Below, piece by piece: positions 20,218 to 28,682 of a DNA stretch of 64,000 nucleotides. The first letter of the stretch is position 1. Each line of letters starts with the position of its first letter. A program made the position numbers and the translations under genes. Below the pieces are notes generated by a model, which searched no databases, had not been told where the DNA came from, and was given only the letters and a program-made list of their open reading frames with translations. This stretch comes from Nitratireductor sp. GISD-1A_MAKvit (GTDB lineage: Bacteria > Pseudomonadota > Alphaproteobacteria > Rhizobiales > Rhizobiaceae): NCBI RefSeq assembly GCF_040819555.1, contig NZ_CP161920.1, positions 3,719,001 through 3,783,000 of the forward strand. The letters are read 5' to 3'.

Positions 20218-20575
20218 GGCACGGCAGAAGGCCTATCGGCTCGGCCATCGTGGCGAGTGGCTGGCGGCCATGGCGCTGCGGCTGAAGGGCTATCGCATTC
20301 TCGCCCGCCGCTACCGAACGAAGCTTGGTGAGATCGACCTGATTGCCCGGCGCGGCGATCTGGTGGCGATTGTCGAGGTGAAGGCGCGTCCGACCGTGGA
20401 GGCGGCGATGGATGCGGTGTCTTATCATGCGCAGACCCGTATCGAGCGCACGGCCGATCTGTGGCTTGCCCGCCAGCCCGACCACGCGCGGCTCTCGCTG
20501 CGCTTCGATCTTGTCGCCGTGCTTCCCCGCCGATGGCCGGTGCACGTGGAAAACCTTTTCCAGGGGCGTGATTGA
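20207..20575 (+). CDS. UPF0102/YraN family nuclease-like protein
   Basis: The 122-residue product has the restriction-endonuclease-like UPF0102 fold with [19 protein letters not shown] and the catalytic-type D-x(n)-E-x-K motif in [21 protein letters not shown]. YraN proteins are suspected Holliday-junction or repair nucleases, but this is unproven. The gene overlaps rsmI, suggesting coupling. Its TGA stop is also the first three bases of a 63-base direct repeat. Confidence 0.85.
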   Translation: MRSEARQKAYRLGHRGEWLAAMALRLKGYRILARRYRTKLGEIDLIARRGDLVAIVEVKARPTVEAAMDAVSYHAQTRIERTADLWLARQPDHARLSLRFDLVAVLPRRWPVHVENLFQGRD

Positions 20576-20809
20576 GGACCGGGCCGTGCTCCTGCACGCT
20601 CTGCCAATGGGTCCCGGGTCAAGCCCGGGATGACGGGAGTGGGGTGAGCGCTTCATCGTCGTCATCCCGGCCGAGCGGAGCGAGAGCCGGGACCCATTGA
20701 GAGGCGCGGCCGGGTGCCGCAGAGGGTGCGGCTGGTGGTGCCGGGGTGAGGACCGGGCCGTGCTCCTGCACGCTCTGCCAATGGGTCCCGGGTCAAGCCC
20801 GGGATGACG
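20573..20809. repeat. 63-base exact direct repeat around palindromic units, downstream of yraN
   Basis: Copy one spans 20573-20635 and copy two 20747-20809. By eye they are identical for 63 bases and lie 174 bases apart. Each ends in the palindromic core GTCCCGGGTCAAGCCCGGGA. Between them is an inverted relative containing CGTCATCCCGGC and GCCGGGACCCATTG. This resembles the short dispersed palindromic elements common between genes in alphaproteobacteria and suggests a local duplication of such a unit. Confidence 0.8.
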
Positions 20810-20810
20810 A

Positions 20811-20962
20811 TCTCCTTCTCCCCGCGGGCGGGGAGAAGGTCCCGGCAGGGGGATGAGGGGCTGGCGGGGCCTTGTGAGCTTTTCCACCTCTGTCGGTATC
20901 CCGGCCACTCACGGCGCTCGCCCCTCATCCTCACCTTCTCCCCGCTCGCGGGGAGAAGGGGC
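20811..20962. repeat. Inverted pair of a second palindromic repeat class
   Basis: A unit containing CTTCTCCCCGCGGGCGGGGA (around 20815) and one containing CTTCTCCCCGCTCGCGGGGA (around 20935) face each other in inverted context, each flanked by a relative of CCCCTCATCC. Each unit is itself a hairpin. They may form a cruciform or transcript structure, and the family resembles dispersed intergenic repeats of rhizobia. Confidence 0.65.
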
Positions 20963-21606
20963 GTTTGAAGTTGGTGAGCAATTTGCTGAGCAGCGATACA
21001 TTTTGGGCAGGCTCCATCGTTGCCGCGCGGGGTTTGCCGCCGGGGTCTGGATCGTTCGGGAAACGGGGCGCGTTTTTCGTGCCTCTCTGTTGTGAAGTAA
21101 GTGGCGCGAAAAGCGCGCCCCGCCGGCCGCTGTCCCGACTGCCGACCGGTCACTCGGGCAAACTTTGCCCTAGCGGCTTTTCCGCAACCGACATGATGCC
21201 GGCCGCCGGCCTTTTGCGGGCCCTCACAGGCCTCGGGTCACCGAACCCGAGGGGGAGGCTGCCGTCGCCCCTCCTGATCCCCGGCTCCGGACCCGGTTCC
21301 CGACAGGGGTGATGGGGCGAGTGTAGCGGAGGTTATGGGGGTGGGGGAAAAGGAGTGAATGGTAAATGGTGAATAGTGAATGGGAAACGCGCTGCATTGG
21401 CGTCGTCATCCTATGGCTTGACCATAGGATCCATGCCGTTGCGGGGGTGACGGGGTGCGCGGGAGAAAAATTGCGTGTCGCCTTGCAGGGCTGCGGTTTA
21501 TCCCCGGTGTTCCGGCATGGATCCTCGGGTCGGGCCCGAGGATGACGAAGGTCTTTGGGGGTGGGCAGAAAGCGGCTCTGGTGGTGATGCTTATCCTGAT
21601 ACGGTG
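20963..21606. other. Gene-free stretch with further palindromes
   Basis: No reading frame here shows credible protein character. The stretch between about 21400 and 21550 holds two related palindromes in opposite orientation, centred on CCTATGGCTTGACCATAGG and CCTCGGGTCGGGCCCGAGG, both flanked by a GGATCCATGCCG-type arm. With the repeats upstream, about one kilobase between yraN and the P450 gene is occupied mainly by repeats, marking a break between conserved housekeeping genes and more variable content. Confidence 0.6.
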
Positions 21607-22978
21607 TCAGCGGCGCGACACGCGCATGGGCAGGCCGCCCTGGGGCTGGGTGGTGAGCTTTTGCACCGGCCAGGGCTTCGTCTCGGGCAGCGTTTCGAAG
21701 CGGAAGCGGGAGAGGAGGATGGCGAGCGCGATGACGGCCTCCTGCATGGCGAAACTGGCGCCGATGCACACGCGCGGGCCGGCGCCGAAGGGCAGATATT
21801 GATAGCGGTCGAGCTTTTCGCGGTTCTCAGGGTGGAAACGGGCGGGCATGAAGGCATCCGGCTCTCCCCATAACAGCCGGTGGCGATGGACCGTCCACGG
21901 CATGACCAGCACCTGCGCGCCCTTGACGATGGTGAAATCGCGGTAGCGATCTTCCGCGAGCGCCTCGCGGTTGATGGAGGGTGCGGGTGGGTAGAGCCGC
22001 ATCGCCTCCTCGAAGGCGGCGCGGGTGAAGGGCATGGCGTCGAGCCATTTGACCGGATCGGGCTCGCGGGCAAGCACCGCGTCGATCTCGGCCTCGATCT
22101 TTTCACGTTCCCACGGGGCCGAGGCGAGGCAATAGATGGTCCAGCCGAGTGCGCGCGCCGTGGTCTCGTGGCCGGCACCGATGAAGGTGATGATGTTGTC
22201 CTCGATCTCCGCACGGGTGAGACCTTCCGGCCCCTCGGCGCGCAGGAGGAGCGTGAGGAAATCTTCCGGCACGTCGTGGCCTGTCGCCATCTTCTGACGC
22301 CGCATGGCCATGGTCTCGGCAACGATGTCGCGGAAGAATTTTAGCGAATTGCGGCCCAGAAGGCGCGTGATGCGGGGCAGCCAGTCGGGCGCGCCCAGAA
22401 GATCGAGCGGGTCGACACGGCCCATGGTCTCGAACAGGCGATCCACCTGATGCGCGAAGCTGCCGGGCTCGCCGGCGATCTCTCCGGAAAAGAGCGTTTC
22501 GGCGAGAATGTCGAAGGTGAGGAGCGTCATGTCACGCGAGACATCGACCGGTTGGTTCACGTTTTCGTATCGCGTGACGAAGGCCTGCGTGCGCTCAAGC
22601 ATCGGCCTGGCGAAGCCGGCAATGTGGCGTGGCGTGAAGACCGGCGCCATGGCCTTGCGCGAACGGCGCCAGACCCCGCCCTCCGCCGTGAGCAGCCCAT
22701 CGCGCAGGATGGGACGCAGGATCTTCTGGCGCACGCGGGCCATCTTGTAGTTCTTCGCGTTGTCGACGAGGACATGGCGAATGAGGCCCGGATCATTGGC
22801 GATGACGAGCGGGCCGCCGATCGTGTTGTCGATGGAAATCCACGGTTCGTTGTAGGAGGGCTCGCCCCACAGTTCGAGCGGGTTGCGATAGACGATGCGC
22901 ATCATCTCGAAGGTGGATGGCGGGCTGGTGCGCGGGCGCGGGGGCCGGGGGCACGAAAGGCGCGGGCTGGCTTTCCAT
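21607..22978 (-). CDS. Cytochrome P450, apparent +1 frameshift near the N-terminus
   Basis: The product is a soluble bacterial cytochrome P450 monooxygenase. It shows the oxygen-activation motif GAGHETTA (I helix), the K-helix ExxR as EAMR, and the heme ligand motif FGAGPRVCIGASFA with its Cys about 55 residues before the end. The first 15 codons, starting at 22978, are out of frame with the rest. One extra G (plus strand) in the runs at 22940-22951 explains this, and correction gives 456 residues. Redox partners are not encoded nearby, so substrate and electron donor are unknown. Confidence 0.87.
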
Positions 22979-23141
22979 GGAATTTCCTTTCCCCTCAATC
23001 TAGGCGCAGGGAACCCTTCGTTCAAATCGGCATATGGCGGAAACAAGGCGGGAACCACATCGGGCCTCGTGCATTATCGACCCACCTAGGCCGATGACTT
23101 CAACCGGAGTGCACTTCTTTCAGATGCGGAAGGAAACCGAC

Positions 23142-23339
23142 ATGAATTGGAATCAGATCGAAGGCAATTGGGAACAGTTCAAGGGCAAGGTCCAGCAGCA
23201 GTGGGGCAAGCTCACCGACGATGATCTGGATGTTGTTCGCGGCAACCGGAAAGAACTCGCCGGCAAGCTGCAGGAACGCTATGGCAAGGCCGAGGACGAG
23301 GCCGAGCGCGATATCGATGACTGGCTTTCCCGCCACTGA
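23142..23339 (+). CDS. CsbD family stress protein
   Basis: The 65-residue, highly charged product matches the CsbD family: MNWNQIEGNWEQFKGK at the start, then a KLTDDDL and RYG-containing segment. CsbD proteins accumulate under general stress in many bacteria, but their biochemical role is unknown. The ATG at 23142 follows an AAGGAA ribosome site. The gene is monocistronic and ends just before a strong hairpin terminator. Confidence 0.88.
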   Translation: MNWNQIEGNWEQFKGKVQQQWGKLTDDDLDVVRGNRKELAGKLQERYGKAEDEAERDIDDWLSRH

Positions 23340-23360
23340 TCCAAGCGTAGCATGACAGTG

Positions 23361-23396
23361 AAAAGCCCCGCCGGAAACAGCGGGGCTTTGTCTTTT
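23361..23396. terminator. Rho-independent terminator, likely bidirectional
   Basis: A ten-pair GC-rich stem (AAAGCCCCGC pairing with GCGGGGCTTT) has a short loop, A residues on its left and a T-rich tail on its right. It lies between the convergent csbD-like and aztD genes and could stop transcripts from both. Confidence 0.8.
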
Positions 23397-23409
23397 CAAT
23401 GATTTTCGA

Positions 23410-24633
23410 TCAGTGGTTTTCGTGGCTCTCGCCGGAACCGCCGACGGCGACAATGTTGTAGGGCATGCCCTCCACCGCGATGTCGCGGGCCTTCTCGAAA
23501 CTCTCGGCATCGACGGCACGGACAACGCTCTTGAGCGGATCGGTGACCATGATCTCGTCATGCGTGACGGCAATGCGCGGGCGCGGATCGGACCAGTGCC
23601 CGTCCATGGAATAGGGTTCCGTCAGCTCAAGCGACTGGTCGATCTTTCCTGACAGGACATTGATGCGGTTGAGCTTGCCGTCCTCGGTGAAGACATAGGC
23701 GAATTTGGGCCGCACCGGATCCACCACGAAATGAACGGCGCGCACCGGGAGCTCGATCAGACGGAAGGCGTCTTCATCTTCCGGGTCGATCAGAACGAGG
23801 TTCGACTTGCCGAAATTTCCGAGGAAATACTGCAGAGCCTTGCCGCCGGCGAGGGTGGAGACCTTGTGCTCGTCGGGCAGTCCATCCGTATAGGCGAGGT
23901 GGCGGATCTCCGGGGCGGCGCTGCGGCCGCCCGTTACGAGAAGCAGCCCCGTGTCGCAGGCGATTGCCGTGATGTTGCCCGACGTCGCCTCGCCGTGCAG
24001 TCCGGGACAGGCAGCGACATCGCCGACGGCAGCGCCCTTTGCATCCACCACCTGAACACCTTCGGGCAATTCGCTCGGGTCCTTGCTGTTGGGCACGGTG
24101 GCGATGGCATGGGCGCCATAGGGGATCACCACGCCGTGGTGCGGCGCGGAGGTTTTGACTTCGCGGATCTCTGGCTTGCCCCCGGACACCGACTTCTCCG
24201 ACACGAGTCGCGCGACGCCCTCACCATCAAAGAAAAGGGCGATCTCGCCGTGATGCGCGACGAAATGAACCGGGCGCTCGCCATCCACCGAGCCTTCAAG
24301 CGCCCTGGGTTGGGTGACTTCGATATCGGCGTGGTCTCCGTGATCGTCGAAATGGATGCCGGTGGAGAAGGCCGTGACCGTGTTTGCGTCGCGCTGGACG
24401 GCGAAGACGGTCTCATTGCTTTCGGTCGCGTATATGCGGGCGGGGGCCTTGAGCGGGAAGGTTTCGAGCGCCGCGCCATTTTTGGCATCAAGTGCACGCA
24501 GGACAGGCGCGGTGTGATCGGCGATGAACAGCCGCCAGGCTTCGTGATCGTCGGCCTGTGCGGGCTGGATGGTGGTGAGCGCCGTGCCGAGGGCAAGCGC
24601 GCTGCTCGCTACGAGCCGGTGAAAGGATGGCAT
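23410..24633 (-). CDS. aztD: Zinc metallochaperone AztD
   Basis: AztD is a periplasmic beta-propeller protein that binds zinc and hands it to the ABC-importer binding protein. The 407-residue product has a signal peptide ending at about PAQA (residue 26), repeated propeller blades, and His/Asp-rich zinc sites such as HFDDHGDHADIE near residue 90 and SGESHENH at the C-terminus. It is encoded next to znuA, and its upstream region holds a Zur-like box at 24650-24662, so it is probably induced by zinc starvation. Start chosen at the ATG at 24633 preceding the signal peptide. Confidence 0.85.
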   Translation of the reverse strand: MPSFHRLVASSALALGTALTTIQPAQADDHEAWRLFIADHTAPVLRALDAKNGAALETFPLKAPARIYATESNETVFAVQRDANTVTAFSTGIHFDDHGDHADIEVTQPRALEGSVDGERPVHFVAHHGEIALFFDGEGVARLVSEKSVSGGKPEIREVKTSAPHHGVVIPYGAHAIATVPNSKDPSELPEGVQVVDAKGAAVGDVAACPGLHGEATSGNITAIACDTGLLLVTGGRSAAPEIRHLAYTDGLPDEHKVSTLAGGKALQYFLGNFGKSNLVLIDPEDEDAFRLIELPVRAVHFVVDPVRPKFAYVFTEDGKLNRINVLSGKIDQSLELTEPYSMDGHWSDPRPRIAVTHDEIMVTDPLKSVVRAVDAESFEKARDIAVEGMPYNIVAVGGSGESHENH

Positions 24634-24649
24634 TGCTTTTCTCCTATTT

Positions 24650-24662
24650 GTTATAACATCAC
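24650..24662. promoter_or_regulatory. Putative Zur operator upstream of aztD
   Basis: The 13-base sequence GTTATAACATCAC lies 17 bases before the aztD start. It shares the GTTAT...AT.AC pattern with the two boxes in the znuA/znuC divergent region, and matches the alphaproteobacterial Zur-type palindrome around GTTATaacATAAC with one mismatch in the right arm. Confidence 0.65.
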
Positions 24663-24870
24663 AATCAAGAACATGGCTTGAACGGTTTTCCCACGCATGT
24701 GAGTGAATTTGAGGTGACCGTTGGCCCGGATGGACTGGAAGACCCCTTGCCCGGATCCGGAAGGAATGGCGGGCCGACGCCCTGCCCCGGCCGCCCGCCG
24801 CTGAACGCGCGCCGGTTCGGGGCCGCAGGCGCCGCAAAGCGCCTGCTGCACCCGGCCCGGCTTTCGCACG

Positions 24871-25914
24871 CTATCTGGTCAGGCATTCCCTGAAGGATGC
24901 CGCCATGCCACGCATCAGATCGAAGTAGAGTTCCGGACCGTCCGTGATCTCTGCTCCCAGTGGATCGAGAACGCCGGACTTCGCGCTGGTGCCCTCGGTG
25001 ACAACCTCCACAAGGCGGGGCTCGAACTGGGGTTCGGCGAAGACGCAGGCCGCGTCCAGCTCGCCAACCTTTGTGTGGATTTCATCGATGCGCTGTGCGC
25101 CGGGGATGACCTCCGGGCTCACGGTGATGGAACCGGCAGCCGAAAGGCCGAAGCGCTTTTCAAAATACTGGTAACCGTCGTGAAAAACGATGAACGGGCG
25201 ATCCTTCACCGCCTCCATGTCAGCAGCGATTTCCGCTTTCAGTGCATCAATGCGTTCGTTGAGTTTCTCCGCATTGGCTGCGTAAATCGAAGCATTCTCG
25301 GCATCGGCTTCGCTCAGCGTCCCGGCGATGGCATCGACGATTGACTTCGCGTTATCCGGGTCAAGCCAGATATGCGCATCGGGGCCATGGTCGTGACGGT
25401 CGTGCCCCTCATGATCGTGTCCTTCATGGTCGTGTCCTTCATGGTCGTGCCCCTCAGCGTGATCATGCTCATCTGCGTGATCGCCATGCGCCTCATGGTC
25501 CTCATGGTCTGCTTCGTCACCATGTGAGTGCGCTTCGAACGCGCCCCCCTCTCGCATTTCGAGCAGAGTGATGCCTTCGGCCTTTGAGAGGGTTACCAGC
25601 CTGGCTTCGCCGGCGAGTGTCTCCAGAGGCTTTGTGAGGAACACCTCCATGTTGGGACCGACCCAGAAAACGACATCGGCACCGGCCAGCATGCGCGCCT
25701 GGGAGGGGCGCATGGAATAGGTGTGCGGAGAGCCGGCACCCTCCAGAATGAGCTGGGGCTCGCCGACACCTTCCATCACCCCCGCCACCAGTGAGTGAAC
25801 CGGCTTGATGGAAGCCACCACCTGTCGATCCGCCGCGTTGGCGCCGACCAGACCGCCCGATGCCAGCAGCGCGAGGGAGGATGCGGCGGCAAGAAAGAGG
25901 CGAAACGGTTTCAT
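24871..25914 (-). CDS. znuA: Zinc ABC transporter substrate-binding protein ZnuA
   Basis: ZnuA captures zinc in the periplasm for the ZnuBC importer. The 347-residue product has a signal peptide ending near residue 28 and the cluster A-I binding fold with SPHTYSMRPSQ (first His ligand). It has a very long histidine/aspartate loop at about residues 128-180 containing four GHDHE/GHDRH repeats, then DAHIWLDPDNA and FHDGYQYFEKRFG with the other ligands. The loop is a known low-affinity zinc sponge in this family. It is divergent from znuC across a region with two Zur-like boxes. Confidence 0.94.
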   Translation of the reverse strand: MKPFRLFLAAASSLALLASGGLVGANAADRQVVASIKPVHSLVAGVMEGVGEPQLILEGAGSPHTYSMRPSQARMLAGADVVFWVGPNMEVFLTKPLETLAGEARLVTLSKAEGITLLEMREGGAFEAHSHGDEADHEDHEAHGDHADEHDHAEGHDHEGHDHEGHDHEGHDRHDHGPDAHIWLDPDNAKSIVDAIAGTLSEADAENASIYAANAEKLNERIDALKAEIAADMEAVKDRPFIVFHDGYQYFEKRFGLSAAGSITVSPEVIPGAQRIDEIHTKVGELDAACVFAEPQFEPRLVEVVTEGTSAKSGVLDPLGAEITDGPELYFDLMRGMAASFRECLTR

Positions 25915-25982
25915 GGCTTGCTCCAATGGGCTTCAAGTGAACAGAAGATCACGCAGACACAACACATTCGGCTCCAGAATAT

Positions 25983-26018
25983 GTTATGACATAACGTATC
26001 CTTGCGTTACGCTATAAC
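25983..26018. promoter_or_regulatory. Tandem Zur operators between znuA and znuC
   Basis: GTTATGACATAAC at 25983-25995 is a perfect inverted repeat (GTTAT/ATAAC), and GTTACGCTATAAC at 26006-26018 is a second copy with one mismatch. Their starts are 23 bases apart, about two helical turns, so two Zur dimers could bind one face. They lie in the divergent promoter region and can control both znuA and znuCB-zur. Confidence 0.8.
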
Positions 26019-26054
26019 GTGTGCCATATCCGCTGGCAAGTCGGAAAAATTCAC

Positions 26055-26921
26055 ATGCTTGAAAAAACGAAACCATCCCCCCAGGCCTCCAGTGACATGC
26101 TGGTGGAAATGCACAATGTCGGCGTAAGCCGCGGTGGGCGCTGGCTGGTGCGCAACGTGGATCTTTCGGTGCGGCGAGGCGAGATCGTCACGCTGATTGG
26201 ACCCAACGGATCTGGCAAGAGCACGACGGCCAGGACGGCCATCGGCATCCTGAAACCGAGCGAAGGGCACGTACACCGCGCCGGCAGCCTGAAGGTGGGA
26301 TATGTGCCGCAGAAAGTGGCGCTCGACTGGACGCTTCCGCTCAGCGTGGAACGGTTGATGACGCTGACCGGCAGGGCGGGACGCAGCGAGATTGCCGCGG
26401 CCATGGATGCTGCCGGTGTGGCACACCTGGCGGAGCGGCAGGTGGCAGACCTTTCCGGCGGCGAGTTTCAGCGCGCGCTTCTGGCACGCGCCATGCTGCG
26501 CAAGCCGGACCTCCTGGTGCTTGACGAGCCGGTTCAGGGCGTGGATTTCACCGGCGAGGTCGCGCTCTACGAACTGATCCGCGACATAAGGGATCGCACC
26601 GGCTGCGGCATATTGATGATTTCGCACGACCTCCACATCGTGATGGCCGACACCGATACGGTGATCTGCCTGAACGGCCATGTGTGTTGCCGCGGCGAGC
26701 CGCAAAGCGTGATGAAGAGCCCCGAATACAGACAACTTTTCGGCACGCGCGCCGCCGAGGCGCTGGCGCTCTATCGCCACCATCATGACCACACGCATCT
26801 GGCCGACGGCCGTGTGCGCCATGCCGACGGAACGATCACCGAGCATTGCCACCGGGATGACGGCCACCACCATCATGACCATGCGGGCGAAGAGCCGGCA
26901 AGGAGGGGCGGCGATGCTTGA
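26055..26921 (+). CDS. znuC: Zinc ABC transporter ATP-binding protein ZnuC
   Basis: ZnuC energises zinc import. The 288-residue product has Walker A GPNGSGKST, the signature LSGGEFQRALLARA, Walker B LLVLDEPVQGVD and the switch His in MISHDLHIV. The C-terminal tail is histidine-rich (HHHDHTH and HHHHDH stretches), as in many alphaproteobacterial ZnuC proteins. The ATG at 26055 was preferred because the alternative GTG at 26019 abuts the operator. It overlaps znuB by eight bases. Confidence 0.93.
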   Translation: MLEKTKPSPQASSDMLVEMHNVGVSRGGRWLVRNVDLSVRRGEIVTLIGPNGSGKSTTARTAIGILKPSEGHVHRAGSLKVGYVPQKVALDWTLPLSVERLMTLTGRAGRSEIAAAMDAAGVAHLAERQVADLSGGEFQRALLARAMLRKPDLLVLDEPVQGVDFTGEVALYELIRDIRDRTGCGILMISHDLHIVMADTDTVICLNGHVCCRGEPQSVMKSPEYRQLFGTRAAEALALYRHHHDHTHLADGRVRHADGTITEHCHRDDGHHHHDHAGEEPARRGGDA

Positions 26922-27735
26922 CGATTTCTTCATCCGCGCGCTTGTCGCCGGTATCGGCCTTGCCCTTGTGACGGGGCCGCTTGGCTGTTTCGTCGTGTGG
27001 CGGCGCATGGCCTATTTCGGCGACACGATGGCCCATTCCGCACTTCTGGGCGTGGCGCTCTCACTGGTGATGGAAATCAACCTGATGGTGGGTGTGTTTC
27101 TGGTGGCGGCGCTCGCCTCGCTGGCGCTCATCTTTCTGGAGCGGCGGCGGGCGCTTTCCACCGACGCGCTGCTCGGCATCCTGTCCCATTCCACCCTTGC
27201 ACTCGGCCTTGTCATGGTCGCCTTCATGACCTGGGTGCGGGTGGACCTCATGGGCTTCCTGTTCGGCGACATCCTTGCCGTCTCGAAAACGGACATTGCG
27301 ATCATTTATGCCGGCGGAGCAATGGTGACGGCCCTGCTCATCTGGCTCTGGCGCCCCCTTCTGGCGGCTACCGTCAACCCAGACATCGCGCAGGCAGAAG
27401 GCCTGCGGCCCGAACGCTCGCGTCTCGTTTTCATGCTGTTGATGGCGGCCGTGATCGCCATTGCCATGAAGCTGGTGGGCATTCTGCTCATCACCGCTCT
27501 CCTGATCATCCCGGCGGCCGCCGCGCGGCGCTTTGCCAGCGGTCCGGAGATAATGGCCGTTCTTGCGGCTCTGCTGGGTGCATTGTCGGTTGTCGGCGGG
27601 CTAACGGCGTCGCTGCAATTCGATACACCTTCGGGACCGTCCATCGTGGTGGCAGCGCTTGTTCTCTTTTTGCTGAGCCTTGCGCCCTCACCCGTGGCCA
27701 AACGCGAAGCGCCTTCCACGGAGACACGACCATGA
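26914..27735 (+). CDS. znuB: Zinc ABC transporter permease ZnuB
   Basis: The 273-residue membrane protein has about eight hydrophobic helices and the cluster A-I permease motifs GCFVVWRRMAYFGDTMAHSALLG near the N-terminus and VGILLITALLIIPAAAAR near residue 190. It forms the zinc channel with ZnuC. Start at the ATG at 26914, inside the end of znuC. Its stop overlaps the zur start by four bases (ATGA), so znuC, znuB and zur are translated as a coupled operon. Confidence 0.94.
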   Translation: MLDDFFIRALVAGIGLALVTGPLGCFVVWRRMAYFGDTMAHSALLGVALSLVMEINLMVGVFLVAALASLALIFLERRRALSTDALLGILSHSTLALGLVMVAFMTWVRVDLMGFLFGDILAVSKTDIAIIYAGGAMVTALLIWLWRPLLAATVNPDIAQAEGLRPERSRLVFMLLMAAVIAIAMKLVGILLITALLIIPAAAARRFASGPEIMAVLAALLGALSVVGGLTASLQFDTPSGPSIVVAALVLFLLSLAPSPVAKREAPSTETRP

Positions 27736-28127
27736 GTGCCGATCTGACACGCAACCAGGCGCTGGTGATGAAGACTCTTTCTGGCGCTGCGGCGCCGCTC
27801 AGCGCCTATACGATCCTTGACCGGCTGCGCGATGACGGGCTGCGCGCGCCGCTGCAGGTTTACCGCGCGCTCGACAAGCTGACGGAGATGGGGCTGGTGC
27901 ACCGGCTTGAAAGCCTCAACGCATTCGTTGCCTGCGCACACCCTCACTGCCACGAGCAGGAATTGATCGCCTTCGCCATTTGCGAAAACTGCGGCAAGGT
28001 GGAAGAGTTCTCTGACGACGTGGTGAAGGACAGGCTTGACGGATGGACACGCTCGCACGGTTTCAAGGCGGCGAAGACGACGATTGAAATCCGCGGGAAC
28101 TGTGAAGGATGCGTGGGCGCGACTTGA
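27732..28127 (+). CDS. zur: Zinc uptake regulator Zur (Fur family)
   Basis: Zur represses zinc-import genes when zinc-loaded. The 131-residue product has the N-terminal winged helix (APLQVYRALDKLTEMGLVHRLES) and the Fur-family metal site with ACAHPHCHEQELIAFAICENCGKVEE, including the CxxC structural zinc pair and a second C-x2-C near the end (CEGC). Being the last gene of znuCB-zur downstream of two operators, it is predicted to be autoregulated. Confidence 0.92.
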   Translation: MSADLTRNQALVMKTLSGAAAPLSAYTILDRLRDDGLRAPLQVYRALDKLTEMGLVHRLESLNAFVACAHPHCHEQELIAFAICENCGKVEEFSDDVVKDRLDGWTRSHGFKAAKTTIEIRGNCEGCVGAT

Positions 28128-28235
28128 GCGCCTGAAATACGCGCGCCGAGCCTGCCGGGCAAATCTCGATCAACAAACCCAACATTTTTATTACCGAGCT
28201 TGACGCTCACCTAGAATCGTAACTACATAAGTTAC

Positions 28236-28679
28236 ATGAAACGAGACAGCCGCCTCTCCTCCGTCCTGCATGCGCTTCTTCACATGGCTGAAGAAGATGG
28301 GCCGATGACATCCGACCAGCTTGCCGGATGTCTGCGCACCAATCCGGTGGTCGTGCGCCGTACCATGGGGCTGTTGCGCGAGGCCGGGTTCGTTACATCG
28401 GACCGGGGACCGGCCGGCGGGTGGCGCATTGTCGTAGACCTTGAGGCCGTTACCCTGCGCGAGCTGCATGCCGCACTCGGCGAACCCGCCATCTTTGCCA
28501 TCGGAAATCGCACCGAGACGCCTGAATGCCTGGTGGAACAGACGGTCAATGCGGCACTCGACGACACATTTCTCAGGGCGGAAGCGCTGCTTCTGGAGAG
28601 GTTTTCCGAAATCACGCTTGCTGACCTTGCAACCGATTTTTCCCGCCGGCACGTGCAGCAATGCAAACAGGAAGATTAA
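28236..28679 (+). CDS. Rrf2 family transcriptional regulator
   Basis: The 147-residue product has an Rrf2-type winged helix (SDQLAGCLRTNPVVVRRTMG at about residues 28-47, then the wing SDRGPAGGWRI). It has only one Cys pair candidate, in the middle and C-terminal part (PECL, QQCK), and lacks the three-Cys cluster of IscR/NsrR, resembling YwnA-type members instead. It is followed three bases later by a flavoprotein and then a methyltransferase on the same strand, so it probably regulates that cluster. Confidence 0.87.
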   Translation: MKRDSRLSSVLHALLHMAEEDGPMTSDQLAGCLRTNPVVVRRTMGLLREAGFVTSDRGPAGGWRIVVDLEAVTLRELHAALGEPAIFAIGNRTETPECLVEQTVNAALDDTFLRAEALLLERFSEITLADLATDFSRRHVQQCKQED

Positions 28680-28682
28680 ACC

